Of a stretch of DNA of 64,000 nucleotides, positions 29,001 to 39,880 are shown piece by piece; positions within the stretch are counted from its first letter, which is position 1, and each line of letters begins with the position of its first letter. The notes beneath the pieces were generated by a model. It ran no database searches, was not told the DNA's origin, and saw only the letters and a program-made list of their open reading frames with translations. The stretch comes from Paramecium sonneborni. Lineage: Eukaryota > Ciliophora > Oligohymenophorea > Peniculida > Parameciidae. Both the position numbers and the translations under genes were made by a program. The stretch lies in contig CAJJDN010000106.1 of the NCBI GenBank assembly GCA_905182985.1, positions 89,348-153,347 of the forward strand. The letters are read 5' to 3'.

Positions 29001-29720
29001 GGCATTAAGAAAAAAAAATATTAAATGCTTATTCATTATATAAAAAACTAACATATTCTTAAATTGGAGAAAAATGTCCTTTAAAATATAGTAAAGGGCC
29101 CTAATCATTAACAAAATTTTATGAAAGATCATTCTTATACCCACCTAAAATTATTGTAATTTTTTCTGTCATAATCTAATATTAGAATGTAACCAATTAA
29201 TTATTGTAATTAGTAAAAAATCTAAGATTCTGATCATTTGATGAATAAAGAATTGATGTATAATACCAAATTGCTTCATATTAACTTGCTTCAAAATTTA
29301 TTGAAGCATGATTAATGATCTCTGAATTTTGATCAAATAAATAAATTTCATGTGTTAAACTTATTGGATTATCATTCATATTTAAAATTATTGCAGCAAA
29401 ATTCAATTAATTTTCATCAAGTAATTTTAGAAAATAGAATCCATTAAATTTACATACTTCTGTTTAACAAATTGGATCATCAAAAGGTTTATAAAAAGTA
29501 TTTTCTATATTTATATCTATGTAAGCAATATATTTTGACCAAAATCCAAAGCCATTTGTATGACCATCGGTTGCTAAAGCCTAAATTTCAATCATCTTTA
29601 TTTATGGTTTTGAAGTGTCTAATTCTAATTATTTGTCATCATATTCATAGTAACATTTTAAATTATTCTTAAATTAACAAAAGACTATGTAGGGTACCCA
29701 AAGTAAAACTAATATTGTCA
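20078..29720 (-). CDS. giant surface protein: lectin-like, Cys-rich, beta-helix repeats, multipass C-terminus
   Basis: About 3,190 residues. The start at 29720 gives a short hydrophobic leader (MTILVLLWVPYIVFC). Next come regions like concanavalin/LamG folds (GFGFWSKYIAYIDI; QWHFVVIDQG) and long Cys-rich stretches with CxxC pairs (CDSSCKDCNGP, CPKECKTCQNAP) like furin/IGFBP-type repeats. A long array follows with parallel beta-helix features (IGGAMYFCGN, AGAIYFQDS). The C-terminal 400 residues hold several membrane helices and end with a basic cytoplasmic tail. The C-terminal motif YYEYKPKAYFWEIVKIITKE recurs in Paramecium proteins annotated only as transmembrane. Introns seen: 28820-28842, 28666-28687 and 28234-28259; more may exist further down, and I did not verify every codon of the middle. 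Probably a cell-surface protein of unknown role. Confidence 0.8.
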
Positions 29721-30308
29721 TTAATTAATTATTTTTTAAATTTTTTAATTAATAATTCCTTTCATTTGATTAAGAATGCTTCTTGTTTTACTTTATAGAA
29801 ATTCAAAAAAAATTGATAAATATTTAGATTTCAAAATATCAAAAAATATATAATAAAGAATAGTTTTAAAAATTTTACTCTTCAGTCCAATTATATGTTT
29901 TTGTTTATAAATAAAAAATTTCAAAATTTTAAGAAATTCCTTTTTTGTTTTATTATAATTTATAAATTAACTAGTATTTTATAATGGTTTTTAATTTTGT
30001 AATTCTTGATTGTTTCAAAAACCGTTGCATTAATCAATCAAGTTTGTAACTTTAGGGTTTTAGAGAAAAACAAGATTCGACAAAAAAAAATGAAATAATT
30101 TTAATATCTGATATTATATTATTAAAAAATTTATTTTCTTGAAGTGAAATACTCATTTGGCTTATGTAAGGGTTAAATTTATAAAAAGCTGATTCTTTTA
30201 TTAAATAAATAAGATAAATTGTACATAGAAATGCTATTCCTTAATTTATTTATAATTATGAATAGAATTAGTTTATTGTTATTAGTAAATAATTAATTAT
30301 TAATTTTA
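29721..30308. promoter_or_regulatory. divergent intergenic region
   Basis: About 590 AT-rich bases between the divergent starts of the giant surface protein and the F1-alpha-like gene. No coding frame or RNA gene seen. It must contain both promoters. Confidence 0.4.
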
Positions 30309-31707
30309 ATGATGAAAATAATTAGCAGAATGTCCTCATTAATTCTTAAGAAATCAGATGATATGATTCTATTTGCTCATGATAATCCAATTAAATTAGG
30401 TGAGACATTAAAGTTTGGAAATTAATTGGGAGTAGTCATGTCTATTTTTGAGAAAAATCAATTAGCATTATTGTTATAACAATCTGAAGTATTAGAGCCT
30501 ATTTCACAAGTAAATTCTTTAAGAGCTTTTCCCTAAAATGGTATTTGTACAATAGCAGACATAAAGGAATCAAATGAAAATGAAACAGATACCAAAAAAT
30601 TGCCAAAAAGAGCCCTTCCATAGAATTAAATTTTAACACATAATGTATACATTGATCTCTTCCATCCAATAACTTATGGATAAATGCTCATCATTAAAGA
30701 TAAAGAGCTTTTAAATAAGTTGAATACATTTGATCACATAATATATTATGGAAGATCTCCAATCCAATAAGCAACATGGTTTAAATATGCAGAAAATTAA
30801 GGCTCAAATTATTTTTTACCAAAATATGCATTGCAATTTGCCAAATAAGTAGCAAAAACAAATAAAACTTTGTTAGTAATGGATTAAATTTATGATCATT
30901 TTGTTGCTCATTAAAAACTATAAGAAACAATACAATCTTATGTTTATGAGAAAACTACAAAAACTGTCTACTTATCAAACCTTTTAAAAGAGCTTTCTGA
31001 TTCATGTGGTTATAGACCAGGACATAGCAATCTTACTGTTGCTGTTTTGTAAAGAGATTCCAAAGATGATTTATTAAATGATGAATTGGAGAAAGAAGTA
31101 TTATATAAATGTAATTCAACCTTTAGTTAGAATCGTTGTAATCTCATACACCTTCTAAAACTATAGCAAAACCTAGTCCATTCAGTTTATAAATCCAAAG
31201 TTCTTTGTATTATCATTTAGCTTAGGAATTATATGAGATTCTTTCATAACATAATGAAAAATAATCAGAATATTTATAAAAGCAATAGTTAAAGATTCAT
31301 ATAGATCCATGGGACTTTTATTAATATTTTGATTGCAAACCAATAGTGTAAATGATAAACTTATTCAACCAGTAGAATAGTCAAGAACATGAGTTAGTAA
31401 TCTTAGTAGATTTCTCAGTTAAAGCATTTAAAGAAGAAATAATTTGTCAGCTTAAAGGTATTAATCGAAAAATATAAATTAAGGTTCTCCAAAAGAAATT
31501 CTGAATGATCTTCTTGCTTTTTCTTGTTAAATAAAAGAGTTTGAAGAAAAGTCATTCTCTGAATATTATTATGAGAAGAAAAATGAGTTAAGCGGAAATG
31601 AATTTAAGACTGTTATTATAGAAAGCTTAGCAAGATTTTATGAATTGTATATGCTTCATTTGAGAATGACAGATTAATTGCTTTAATATAAAAAAGATTA
31701 CATTTGA
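30309..31707 (+). CDS. degenerate F1 ATP synthase alpha-like protein
   Basis: 446 residues. Introns 31135-31166 (32 nt) and 31458-31483 (26 nt) leave exactly 447 codons. The N-terminus resembles the beta-barrel of ATP synthase alpha (LGETLKFGNQLGVVMSIFEK). IDLFHPITYGQMLIIKDKEL aligns with the segment leading to the P-loop, TLLVMDQIYDHFVAHQKL with the Walker B region, and SDSCGYRPGHSNLTV with the following loop. In true alpha subunits the P-loop is GDRQTGKT; here the same place reads IKDKELLNKL, without the Gly-Lys-Thr. The protein therefore should not bind nucleotide in the usual way. It may be a divergent structural subunit of the ciliate mitochondrial ATP synthase or a decaying paralogue. 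Two ATGs are adjacent (30309, 30312); the first is used here. Confidence 0.65.
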
Positions 31708-32372
31708 TTGAGTATTACAAAGTATTTTATATTAACACATAATAATGATTAAATAATTTTTGAATCTTCATTTTTGTTAAATAAAATCTAATTCATAAAC
31801 AATTTTATTAGTTTGATTGAATATTAAAAAAAATAGTAATTTATAATTAAAGATAAATTATTCAATATCATAGAATTAAAAATGCATTTAATGGCAACTT
31901 AATTTGATCCAAAAAATTAATAGTAGATTCAGAAATAAATAATATTTGATTATAATTATTTTTATTCTTAGAAATCTTTCTATTATTTTTTATCATAATA
32001 AGTGTTATAATCTTAGTATTTAAGGATCCAAAATATCAAATGTCTTATTTAATCTAAGATCCAATTCATATTTCTATATTAATCTTATGTTTATTTTGGC
32101 TTTTCTGAATTAATATCACTAAGGTTTCTTAATTTTTATATAAAAAAGATAAACAATAGTTCAATTATTAATTTTTTAATTATCTTCCATTATTATCATA
32201 ATAATCAAAGATCAATAAAAAATGTATTAATTAAATGAATGTCTTTTTAATAATGATAAGTACATATTAATGATAGATATAAATAACTTGATTATAATAA
32301 TTTTGTCTAGTACATAGAATATTAAGGGAGGATTGATATTTATATAATAAATTTATTGATATTCCGTTTTAT
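31708..32372. other. AT-rich intergenic region
   Basis: About 660 bases between two plus-strand genes. No supported coding frame, RNA gene or repeat. Confidence 0.4.
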
Positions 32373-33040
32373 ATGAAATTAGTTGTTTGCATTTTACTCA
32401 TATGTTCAACTGTAATTGCTATTCCAAAAAAACAGATTTAACTTCATACAAAATACACTCAACCGATAAATGCTTAGGAAATTAAATTAAGTGATGTAGA
32501 TTTAGCTCTTTATTAAACTGATGCTCAATAAGATGGATTAAAAAATCATTTGAATTCAGAAATTACAAATTGGGCAGCAGCTAAGAGTACTTTAATTGAT
32601 CAGCTTTCTTCTTTTCATAATTACTTCGAAATATTTTTATCCAAATCAGAATAGATTGGAATATTTTTGGTGTTATTTATTTGTTTTGCATTTTACTTGA
32701 TGGTAAAATCTGAGGATAGAAATATAAAAAGTAGACAGCAAAACTCTAAAAAAATGTAAAAGCATTAGTAAGAACCGGGTATAATAATATTGACAGATTC
32801 AATAATAGAAAAAGAATAATTACAATAACCTTTGGTTTCAACTATAATTGGATCAATAATTTATGAAGAACGAGTGTTTTTATAATGTTTTAGATTTTTA
32901 GTAATAAATCAGCAGATGATATGAAATAAAAGGAGCTAACCCAACATTTAAAAAGGTCCAATTCATAGACATTTATAAAACCATAACATCCAGATTATTC
33001 AGCTGAAGAAATACACAATTTATTGAAGGATATTAATTGA
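32373..33040 (+). CDS. type I membrane protein of unknown function
   Basis: 215 residues. A signal peptide (MKLVVCILLICSTVIA, then IPKKQ) and about 75 polar residues outside precede one transmembrane helix (IGIFLVLFICFAFYLMV, about residues 98-114). The cytoplasmic tail is charged. A 20-nt intron at 32874-32893 keeps the tail hydrophilic and in frame to TGA 33038-33040; reading through it would stop earlier. No family recognised. It ends 140 bases before the eL42 gene in the same orientation. Confidence 0.65.
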
Positions 33041-33180
33041 ATAAACTTAACAATATTTTTACATAGTATTATAGAAATATTACTGTATGAGTCACACACT
33101 AATAGGATATTAGTTTAGCATTAACTTTATTATTCTAAAGTAATTTAAAAAATGATTAAATTTTATTTAAAAAATATTAA

Positions 33181-33528
33181 ATGGTGAACGTACCTAAAAA
33201 CAGAAAAACATACTGCAGAAAATGTGGAAATCATTAAAGTTGCAAAGTGTCTCAATATAAAAAGAGCAAAGAAAGTCCATTTGCTTAAGGTAGAAGAAGG
33301 TACGACATGAAACAAGCTGGTTATGGTGGATAAACAAAACCTATTTTCAGAAAGAAGGCAAAGACAACCAAAAAAGTTGCTTTAAAGTATATATATATTG
33401 AAAATAGGCTTGAATGCGTCAAGTGTAAATTAAAGTGGTTGAAAGTTATTAAGAGATGTAAGACTATTGTCTTTGTTGATGCTAATTAGCTCAAAAAATA
33501 ATAAGAAGCCAAGAAGAATGCTAAATGA
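33181..33528 (+). CDS. RPL36A: 60S ribosomal protein eL42 (L36a/L44)
   Basis: 108 residues, close to the family length of about 105. It begins [19 protein letters not shown] and keeps the zinc-binding Cys pairs (CRKC near residues 12-15; ECVKC later), the basic body and [19 protein letters not shown]. Pro54 in TKPIF corresponds to the residue whose change to Gln gives cycloheximide resistance in yeasts, so this form should be sensitive. A 21-nt intron at 33387-33407 is removed to join KKVALK to LECVKC. It sits at the tRNA E-site of the large subunit. Confidence 0.95.
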
Positions 33529-33777
33529 GATCATTACAGTATTATAATAAGATATATTATGTATTTTTAGGAACAATTTATCTATCTTTAATTTAGCATT
33601 ATGTTTTTTAAAATCATCTTAAAATATTTATATATATTTATTATTTTCTAACATTATTATTACCATCTCATTTTTCATTTATCTACAATTCAGATAATAT
33701 TTATATATATATATATATATAAGATTGATGAATTACGATATATATTTATTCTAAAAATTAATAATTTTATTATTCAA
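33529..33777. other. short convergent intergenic region with (TA)n tract
   Basis: About 250 bases between the ends of eL42 and the cold-shock-domain gene. It contains an uninterrupted TA repeat of about 20 bases around 33704-33722. No terminator signal can be named. Confidence 0.5.
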
Positions 33778-35154
33778 TCAGGCAATTCCCTTAAAGTTAT
33801 TAACCTATTAATTTGCTAGTAATTTCAATTCAACAGCTTTTCTTGATTTTTTGTATTTCCCAACATATACCATACAATTAAATTAAAACCTAAATTACAT
33901 TATATAATACCTTAATAATGAACCTTATTTTGAAGTTTTTAAAATCTCTTTTGTTACTCCAGCCTTTTATAAATCATCTAAATGAACAAATATATCAGAT
34001 TTATCTTCATCCATAACAATAAAACCATAATTCTTTTATTCATCAAAAAACTTCAATCTTCCAGTATAAATTGGATTATTTTATAACTTTTTTTAATCTG
34101 TCATCTATAATTTATTACTCATCAAAGAACAACTAGAAGTTGATACTAAATCCAAAGGTGGAAAGAATTCTAAATCATCAATATTTGGTATTCCTTCCTC
34201 AAATCTCTATTAAATATATAATTATTATTATGGATATTATTATTATTCTAGTTTTTTCTTATCATCTTAAATAGGAAAGCTTTTCAATGAATTTATTTAA
34301 TCTAAAGAGGGAAACTAATAATCATCTTAGATAAAAGTTTATTACTTTGTTTGAGAAAAAAACACTAATATGATTTTATATTCTTACATGCTTTATCCTA
34401 AGGAAGAGATTAAATTTAATTAATTATTTATTATTCCTTTTATTCTCTTTAAAAATCAAAAATTTAATGTTCTGATAATGACTTTTTATGTCTTCTAACC
34501 AATTTTTACTAATCCTTTTCAGGTGTAATATTTATTTAAGATACTATATTCTAAATTTTAAACTTAAATTTACATCTTCAAAAATCTAATCAAATGAATA
34601 GAAATTCTCTTATTATTATTAATCTATCTAAGCCATCATTTCTTCCATAGCAATTAATGTATTCATTTAATCAGTCGTAACTAAAGCTAAATATCCTGTT
34701 AAAATTTGACTATAACAAAATATCGTTAATGTTCTTGTATATTTTGGAGGAACATAAACATTACAAAATAATTGATATTTCTAATTTGTAAAGAATTCCT
34801 TAATCTTAGTTTTCATTATGGTTGCATATAGGGAAATATATTACTAAAAATTAATTTGTGATTAAAATTTACTTTTGCATTAAGAGATTCACTTTCTATT
34901 ATTGCATGTGTTAATTCATATCTTTAAATTAATTTTGGGAATTCTTAATCAGATTTATAGTTTTATTTTGCTGTTTTAAACAAATGTTCTTTAATCTAAG
35001 CATCAGGACTATGAAAATTGGCAACAGAGAGTGCATCCAATAAATGCATACCTGACAATCTAGAAATGAGTAATTGATTGATACCAATTTATCCTTTGTA
35101 TATAAGTGTATGCAAATCATTATCATTCAGTACCTATCTTTACTATTATATCAT
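33778..35154 (-). CDS. cold-shock-domain protein
   Basis: 426 residues. Introns 34844-34872, 34551-34573, 34365-34387 and 33890-33910 leave 427 codons exactly. The N-terminal 200 residues are of unknown fold (HLLDALSVANFHSPDAQIKE, NVYVPPKYTRTLTIF). A Gln-rich linker encoded by TAA/TAG follows. The C-terminal 100 residues form a cold-shock domain (RLKFFDEQKNYGFIVMDED, then DIFVHLDDL), keeping the KxFF and GFI RNP1-like and IFVH RNP2-like motifs that bind single-stranded RNA or DNA. It is probably an RNA-binding regulator of translation or stability. An ATG at 34389 could suggest a separate small gene, but the intron at 34365-34387 joins both parts cleanly. Confidence 0.85.
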
Positions 35155-35314
35155 TATTTAAAAATCTGTTTAATATATAAAATAATGTTATATATTATAA
35201 TTTTATTTATATGTTCATTAACATAATTGAAATAAATCAAACTTCCATCTAAAAATCTGCTCATTATATTAAATTTCCTTTTTTAATAGAAATAAATAAA
35301 TAAGACAGAATGTC

Positions 35315-36018
35315 TCATTATTATTTTGTTCGAAAATCATTTTTTCTTATAATCATCTTTCTTTTTTGAGATTATCCTAAAAATGATTACTTTATTAATT
35401 TTTCATAATTTAATGCAACACTCATTTGATTTCTTCTTTCTTTAAACTAATTAATTATTTATAAAAATACCTATTTTTTGAGCAGCAGTATTTTAGTTAG
35501 AAAATATTATAGTAGCTTATTTATTGTTAATCTTAATATACTTTTTTTTAGAATTTATATTCCTAAATTATTTGATTCATATTTATTTTAATTAAGTTTA
35601 TATCGATAGTTCTTTATAGTTTATATTGGAAATGATCCTAATGATTTCAGTTGTTATTTTAATTTAATTTGCTATTTGGTTTCTAAAAGATACTTATGAT
35701 ATTAAAATACCCTCATATATAAATATTTTCCTTTTTTAGTTATTTATATTGAGTATATATATTTTTTATTTATTTTTATTGCTTACGATTTTCCTTTATA
35801 AGTATTTTTTTATGATGTCCGTTATTATAAATTAGGATGAATACATTTCTTCATTATTACTACCTGATTCTTATAATAATCAGATAGTTAGAAAGATTAT
35901 TACTTAAATATCTAATTTTATTCATTTTATAATGTTGAGAAATTATCCTTCCTTTAATTTATAATACATAATTATAATTAATAATCATAGCTATTAATCA
36001 CAAAATTGGTCATTTTGA
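35315..36018. other. open frames on both strands, coding strand undecided
   Basis: Minus strand: ATG 36013 to TGA 35315-35317, 232 residues, Lys/Gln/Ile-rich, no motif. Its ATG overlaps the TGA of the phosphatase gene just upstream, which argues against a separate transcript. Plus strand: open from 35482 to TGA 36016-36018, coding for strongly hydrophobic segments (VAYLLLILIYFFLEFIF; LSIYIFYLFLLLTIFLYKYF), but without a start codon that I can join by a normal intron. A multipass membrane protein gene on the plus strand, possibly damaged, is the more natural reading; its 3' end would then overlap the phosphatase gene by a few bases. Confidence 0.3.
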
Positions 36019-37594
36019 GATCGAGGCTACTAATTTCTTTATAGCCTCGGTAATTGAAACACAATTTTGCACTATTTTCAAGTTAAAAATCTTATTGTTT
36101 TAACTACGAACATCATCAAATTGAAGTACATGTTTGAGATAATGTTACAAATGTAGTAGTTCCTATAAATTTATTAGGGTTTTTAATACTTTATCATTTT
36201 TATCATCTAAATATGGTATAATTGGTATCCCATTTTCTACTTAAAATGCAAATGAGTAAGCAGAATTATCTATTAAAACTATGTCTTTCATATCCCTATT
36301 CAATATCCTTAAGTCTTTTATGTGACAATTATTTGATATTTGAATACAATCATCACGAAATAATCTATAAGATACTAAATTTCGTTATGGATCTAAATAA
36401 TCAATAATTTTATTCGCATAATCTGGATTGGAAGCAGTAAATATCATTATTTCATATTCTTGAGCCATACTTTTTAAGAATTATTAAGCATAAGGCCTTA
36501 TACTTATTCCAACCTATAATAAAAATTATAACTTACCTAATAGATTTGCTCATTAAAACTCATAGGAATGAAAAAGTCGCTCTTTAAACAGCTATATTCA
36601 TTACAATGAACTAATGTCTCATCTAAATCTATTATTAGGGTCTTTTATGGTTCTTTATATAATTAAATTTTATACTTTTTAAAGGTTAAATTTTATTGGA
36701 CAGTTTATACTCTAATGGGCATTCAATTAATTTTGATTTTTATAGATTATCATATAATTGAGAAAAGTGGCTTATGTACATTTAGGCCATAAAACTATTT
36801 TTCAGGGATCCCATTATAAAACCAAATAAATTGTGCATATAATATTAATTTTATAATGAGAATGCTAAAATATAGAATAAAACTATTATTTACTTTTTTC
36901 ACTCAATAGAACATCTTAATGAATATGAGTTTCTATTATTGGAACTGAAACAATTTAATCTTTCTCATTTTAAAAAGGTAAAATGTTTGGTATTGATTTT
37001 TCTTCTTTTCTCGAAATTTTACGATTTATATTAATCTTTTTTCTACTGACTGGTTAATTAGTAAGTCCAAGAATACTGCTCTTTTGTTTCTTAATTCTTT
37101 TCTTTGTTTGAATTGATATTTTTTGTTTTCCTATTGATTTACTACTGAATATTATTATAAATGTATACACTGATGAAGTTTAAGATGTGCAGGTTAAATT
37201 GTCATCTATTAATTGGTAATTTATAGACATTTATGTTGATTTTAATGAGTCTGTATTATTTTTCAATAAATGACATTTTGATGAAAGATCATTTTAATTC
37301 AATTAAGATTGTTCTTAGAACTTCCGATTATTTTCTGAAGGAGTACTCTTTTATTCTTATAAACATTCTTAAAGTATATGAATAGTTTCATACATTTATT
37401 ATTTTAGCCACATTTAGATGCTTAAATTGAGGGGATTAATGTTTATTTTTCAATCCTTGAATTGGTTTAAAAAACGTAATTTTACTATGATTAAATAGAG
37501 ATTTTACTTGAATTTATTGATTCAGCTTTTCTTACTGTAGAGTATCAGTTTAAAATTTACACAACAGTAGTTCATCTTTTTCATGAATTTTCAT
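36010..37594 (-). CDS. SCP/FCP1-type (NIF-domain) protein phosphatase
   Basis: 477 residues. Six introns (37535-37560, 37368-37393, 37145-37168, 36865-36893, 36653-36675, 36515-36537) leave 478 codons exactly. The N-terminal 250 residues are low complexity and polar. The catalytic domain begins with KTLIIDLDETLVHC at about residue 276 and contains the DxDxT motif whose first Asp is the phospho-acceptor. It continues with GISIRPYAQQFLKSMAQEYE and IMIFTASNPDYA and ends with IVLIDNSAYSFAFQ. These are the hallmarks of small CTD phosphatases acting on RNA polymerase II or other phosphoserine targets. A second ATG at 36722 is preceded by in-frame TGA but lies inside the longer spliced frame, which fits better. 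Confidence 0.88.
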
Positions 37595-37817
37595 AATGTA
37601 TTATTAAATAATTTACGCATAAGAGATTTGATAATGAAATTGAATAGAAGTTAATTAAACGGGGTAAAAGTATTTGATTAAATTTAATAATTACAATCAT
37701 ATTTTAAGTTAATTTCTTTTTCTAAATGTAATAATGAATTATAAATCATGCATTTGTAAATTTGTAATTTATATAAGTTGATAGAACAATAAAAATAGAT
37801 TATAAACTTAGTGAATT

Positions 37818-39169
37818 TCAATTTCCTTCTTCTTTAGTTGGTAATCCCCCTTTTTTAGTCCAACGAATTCTTTTTCCATCTTACCATTCTCCTTCCTTTT
37901 CAACTTTAGAAGAACCAATATAAATTCCAATACCATGTTATTTTCCATTAGCCCATTAACCTTTATACATCTAAATAAATTAATAAATTAAATATTACTC
38001 TTCCATCAGGCCATTTAAACTCTCCATAACCATGTTTTTTATCATCTTTATATTCTCCCTCATATTTTCTACCATCAAGCCAAGTAAAAACCTTATATAA
38101 AATATATATAAATGATTACTCCTTTTCCATCCATTTTATTATTCTTCCATTCTCCAACATATTTTCTTCCATCTTCCCATTAATATTCTCCTTAACCCTA
38201 AATATTATTTTAATCAAATTCCCCAATATAAATTGATCCATCTGCCCATTTAAAAGTACCTTTACCCTGTTTTTTACCATTTTTATATTAACCTTCATAA
38301 CTAGCACCATCTGGCCATATTTCTCTACCATTTCCATTCTATTTATCATCTTCCCAATATCCAACATATTATGCTCCATCCATATGAACATATTTACCCT
38401 ATTATATTATTATTCTATATTCTTACATATCCATGTGCTTTATCATTCTTCCACTCTCCTTCATATTTATCTCCATCAGCATGAATTAACCTTCCCTTCC
38501 CACAAGCTACATTCTAATACCAATAACCTTCATATATTGATCCATCTTGCCATATTTAAGTTCCTCTTCCATGTCGAAATCTATTTATTATTATTAAAAT
38601 TAACAAATTACCCATTCTTCCATTATCCTTTATAAACACTTCCTCCATCCAATTCATATGGTTCTAAAAATGGCAATTCTTTAAATTCATCCTTATCTTA
38701 ATCATATACAAAGGGTTCAATTTTATCCAAAACCTAACTTAAATACTCTCTAATACTTATTTTGTTTTTGGAGTTAAAAAATCTGGCATTCTATCTAATT
38801 TCTTATATTTCTCAGTTGGTGCATGTACTCTACTCTAATCACCCTAATTTTTATAACTTTCTTCTTTAGGTTCTTGTGTAGTCTTTTTACTCTAAACATT
38901 TTTATTATTATTCTAGTTCTATGCTTTACTTGATCCATGTTAGGATTCTTTATTTCCATCTTTCTTTTCTTCCTATATTTCTTTCATCTTCTTTCTATCC
39001 TTATGACCTCTATAATGAGCTTTTTTGGCATTTTACAAATACCTTATATTAATGTTGCTTTTTAATTTAGGTTTTCTTAATTCTGTTGCTTTTCTTATAC
39101 ATTTAAACCTAAATCTAACTATACAATTTTATCCGTAACTTATCCTCCACCATTACAACAATTTCCCAT
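37818..39169 (-). CDS. N-myristoylated IQ-motif and MORN-repeat protein
   Basis: 396 residues. Introns 39020-39042, 38734-38756, 38581-38611, 38399-38426, 38092-38119 and 37971-37998 leave 397 codons exactly. It begins [10 protein letters not shown], a strong N-myristoylation plus palmitoylation signal. An IQ calmodulin-binding motif follows at residues 38-54 ([17 protein letters not shown]), then a charged linker. From about residue 170 to the end there are some eight MORN repeats (for example [38 protein letters not shown]). MORN repeats often bind phospholipids or build membrane scaffolds. The combination predicts a membrane-anchored scaffold that responds to calmodulin and Ca2+, fitting Paramecium cortex or cilium biology. 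Confidence 0.9.
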
Positions 39170-39880
39170 CTCTTCTATGATTATCTGAAATTATTTGATT
39201 TAATAAAATTAATCATTACGCATCAAACATATAAATTATGATAACTCAGACATGAATACACAATCTAATAGATTACTATCATTTTTATCTTGAAATTATT
39301 CATTAATTATACATTAACTGAGAATAATATTATAATCTTATTATTTTTTATTGTTTTATCAAACGATCATTCCAATATTTAAATTATAATGATCATTGCA
39401 AAATATTTCAAAGAAATAATCCAGAATATTTTATTGGTTTTAAACAATAATCTCATCTTTTTTATTAATATAAACATTTAAATTAATGATTGAAATGGCT
39501 ATATAATCCTTGTATTAACACACTTATTCTTCAAAACAGATTTGTTTTAATTAGAATTAATAATTTTTAAAATAATATGAATTAATCATAATTTAATAAA
39601 CTAGAATTTAATCTTTTGATTAAATTTTATAGCAATTAAATGTGCTTATTATTTGAATCAAAGATAATTTATTTAGATATAATTTTGAAAAATTTTATAA
39701 TCTTTTTATTTAAAATGAAGAATATTTAATAATTATTATAAGATAATTTTAATAATTAAAAATTTATATATACATTTATGTCATTGTTAAATTTCACATT
39801 TATATTAATTGATACAATTTTGATATAAAGTCTTGAGTTCTTTTGTCAAAAGTTGATCATCCATTTGCAATTTAAATGGT
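39170..39880. other. AT-rich intergenic region
   Basis: About 710 bases between the 5' end of the MORN gene and the 3' end of the ubiquitin protease gene. No supported coding frame or RNA gene; it should hold the promoter of the MORN gene. Confidence 0.4.

Noticed and set aside
34929..35126. 65-codon minus-strand frame
   Set aside because: Out of frame with the N-terminal exon of the cold-shock-domain gene, whose exons add up exactly.
36001..36070. Nested inverted repeat (CGAGGCTA...TAGCCTCG inside CAAAATTG...CAATTTTG)
   Set aside because: It mostly lies inside the 3' coding end of the phosphatase gene and is short. I saw no RNA-gene promoter or known ncRNA motif, so chance is the simpler explanation.
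38116..38391. 91-codon minus-strand frame starting [10 protein letters not shown]
   Set aside because: A shifted reading of the MORN repeat exon. The correct frame, joined by introns, gives canonical MORN repeats.
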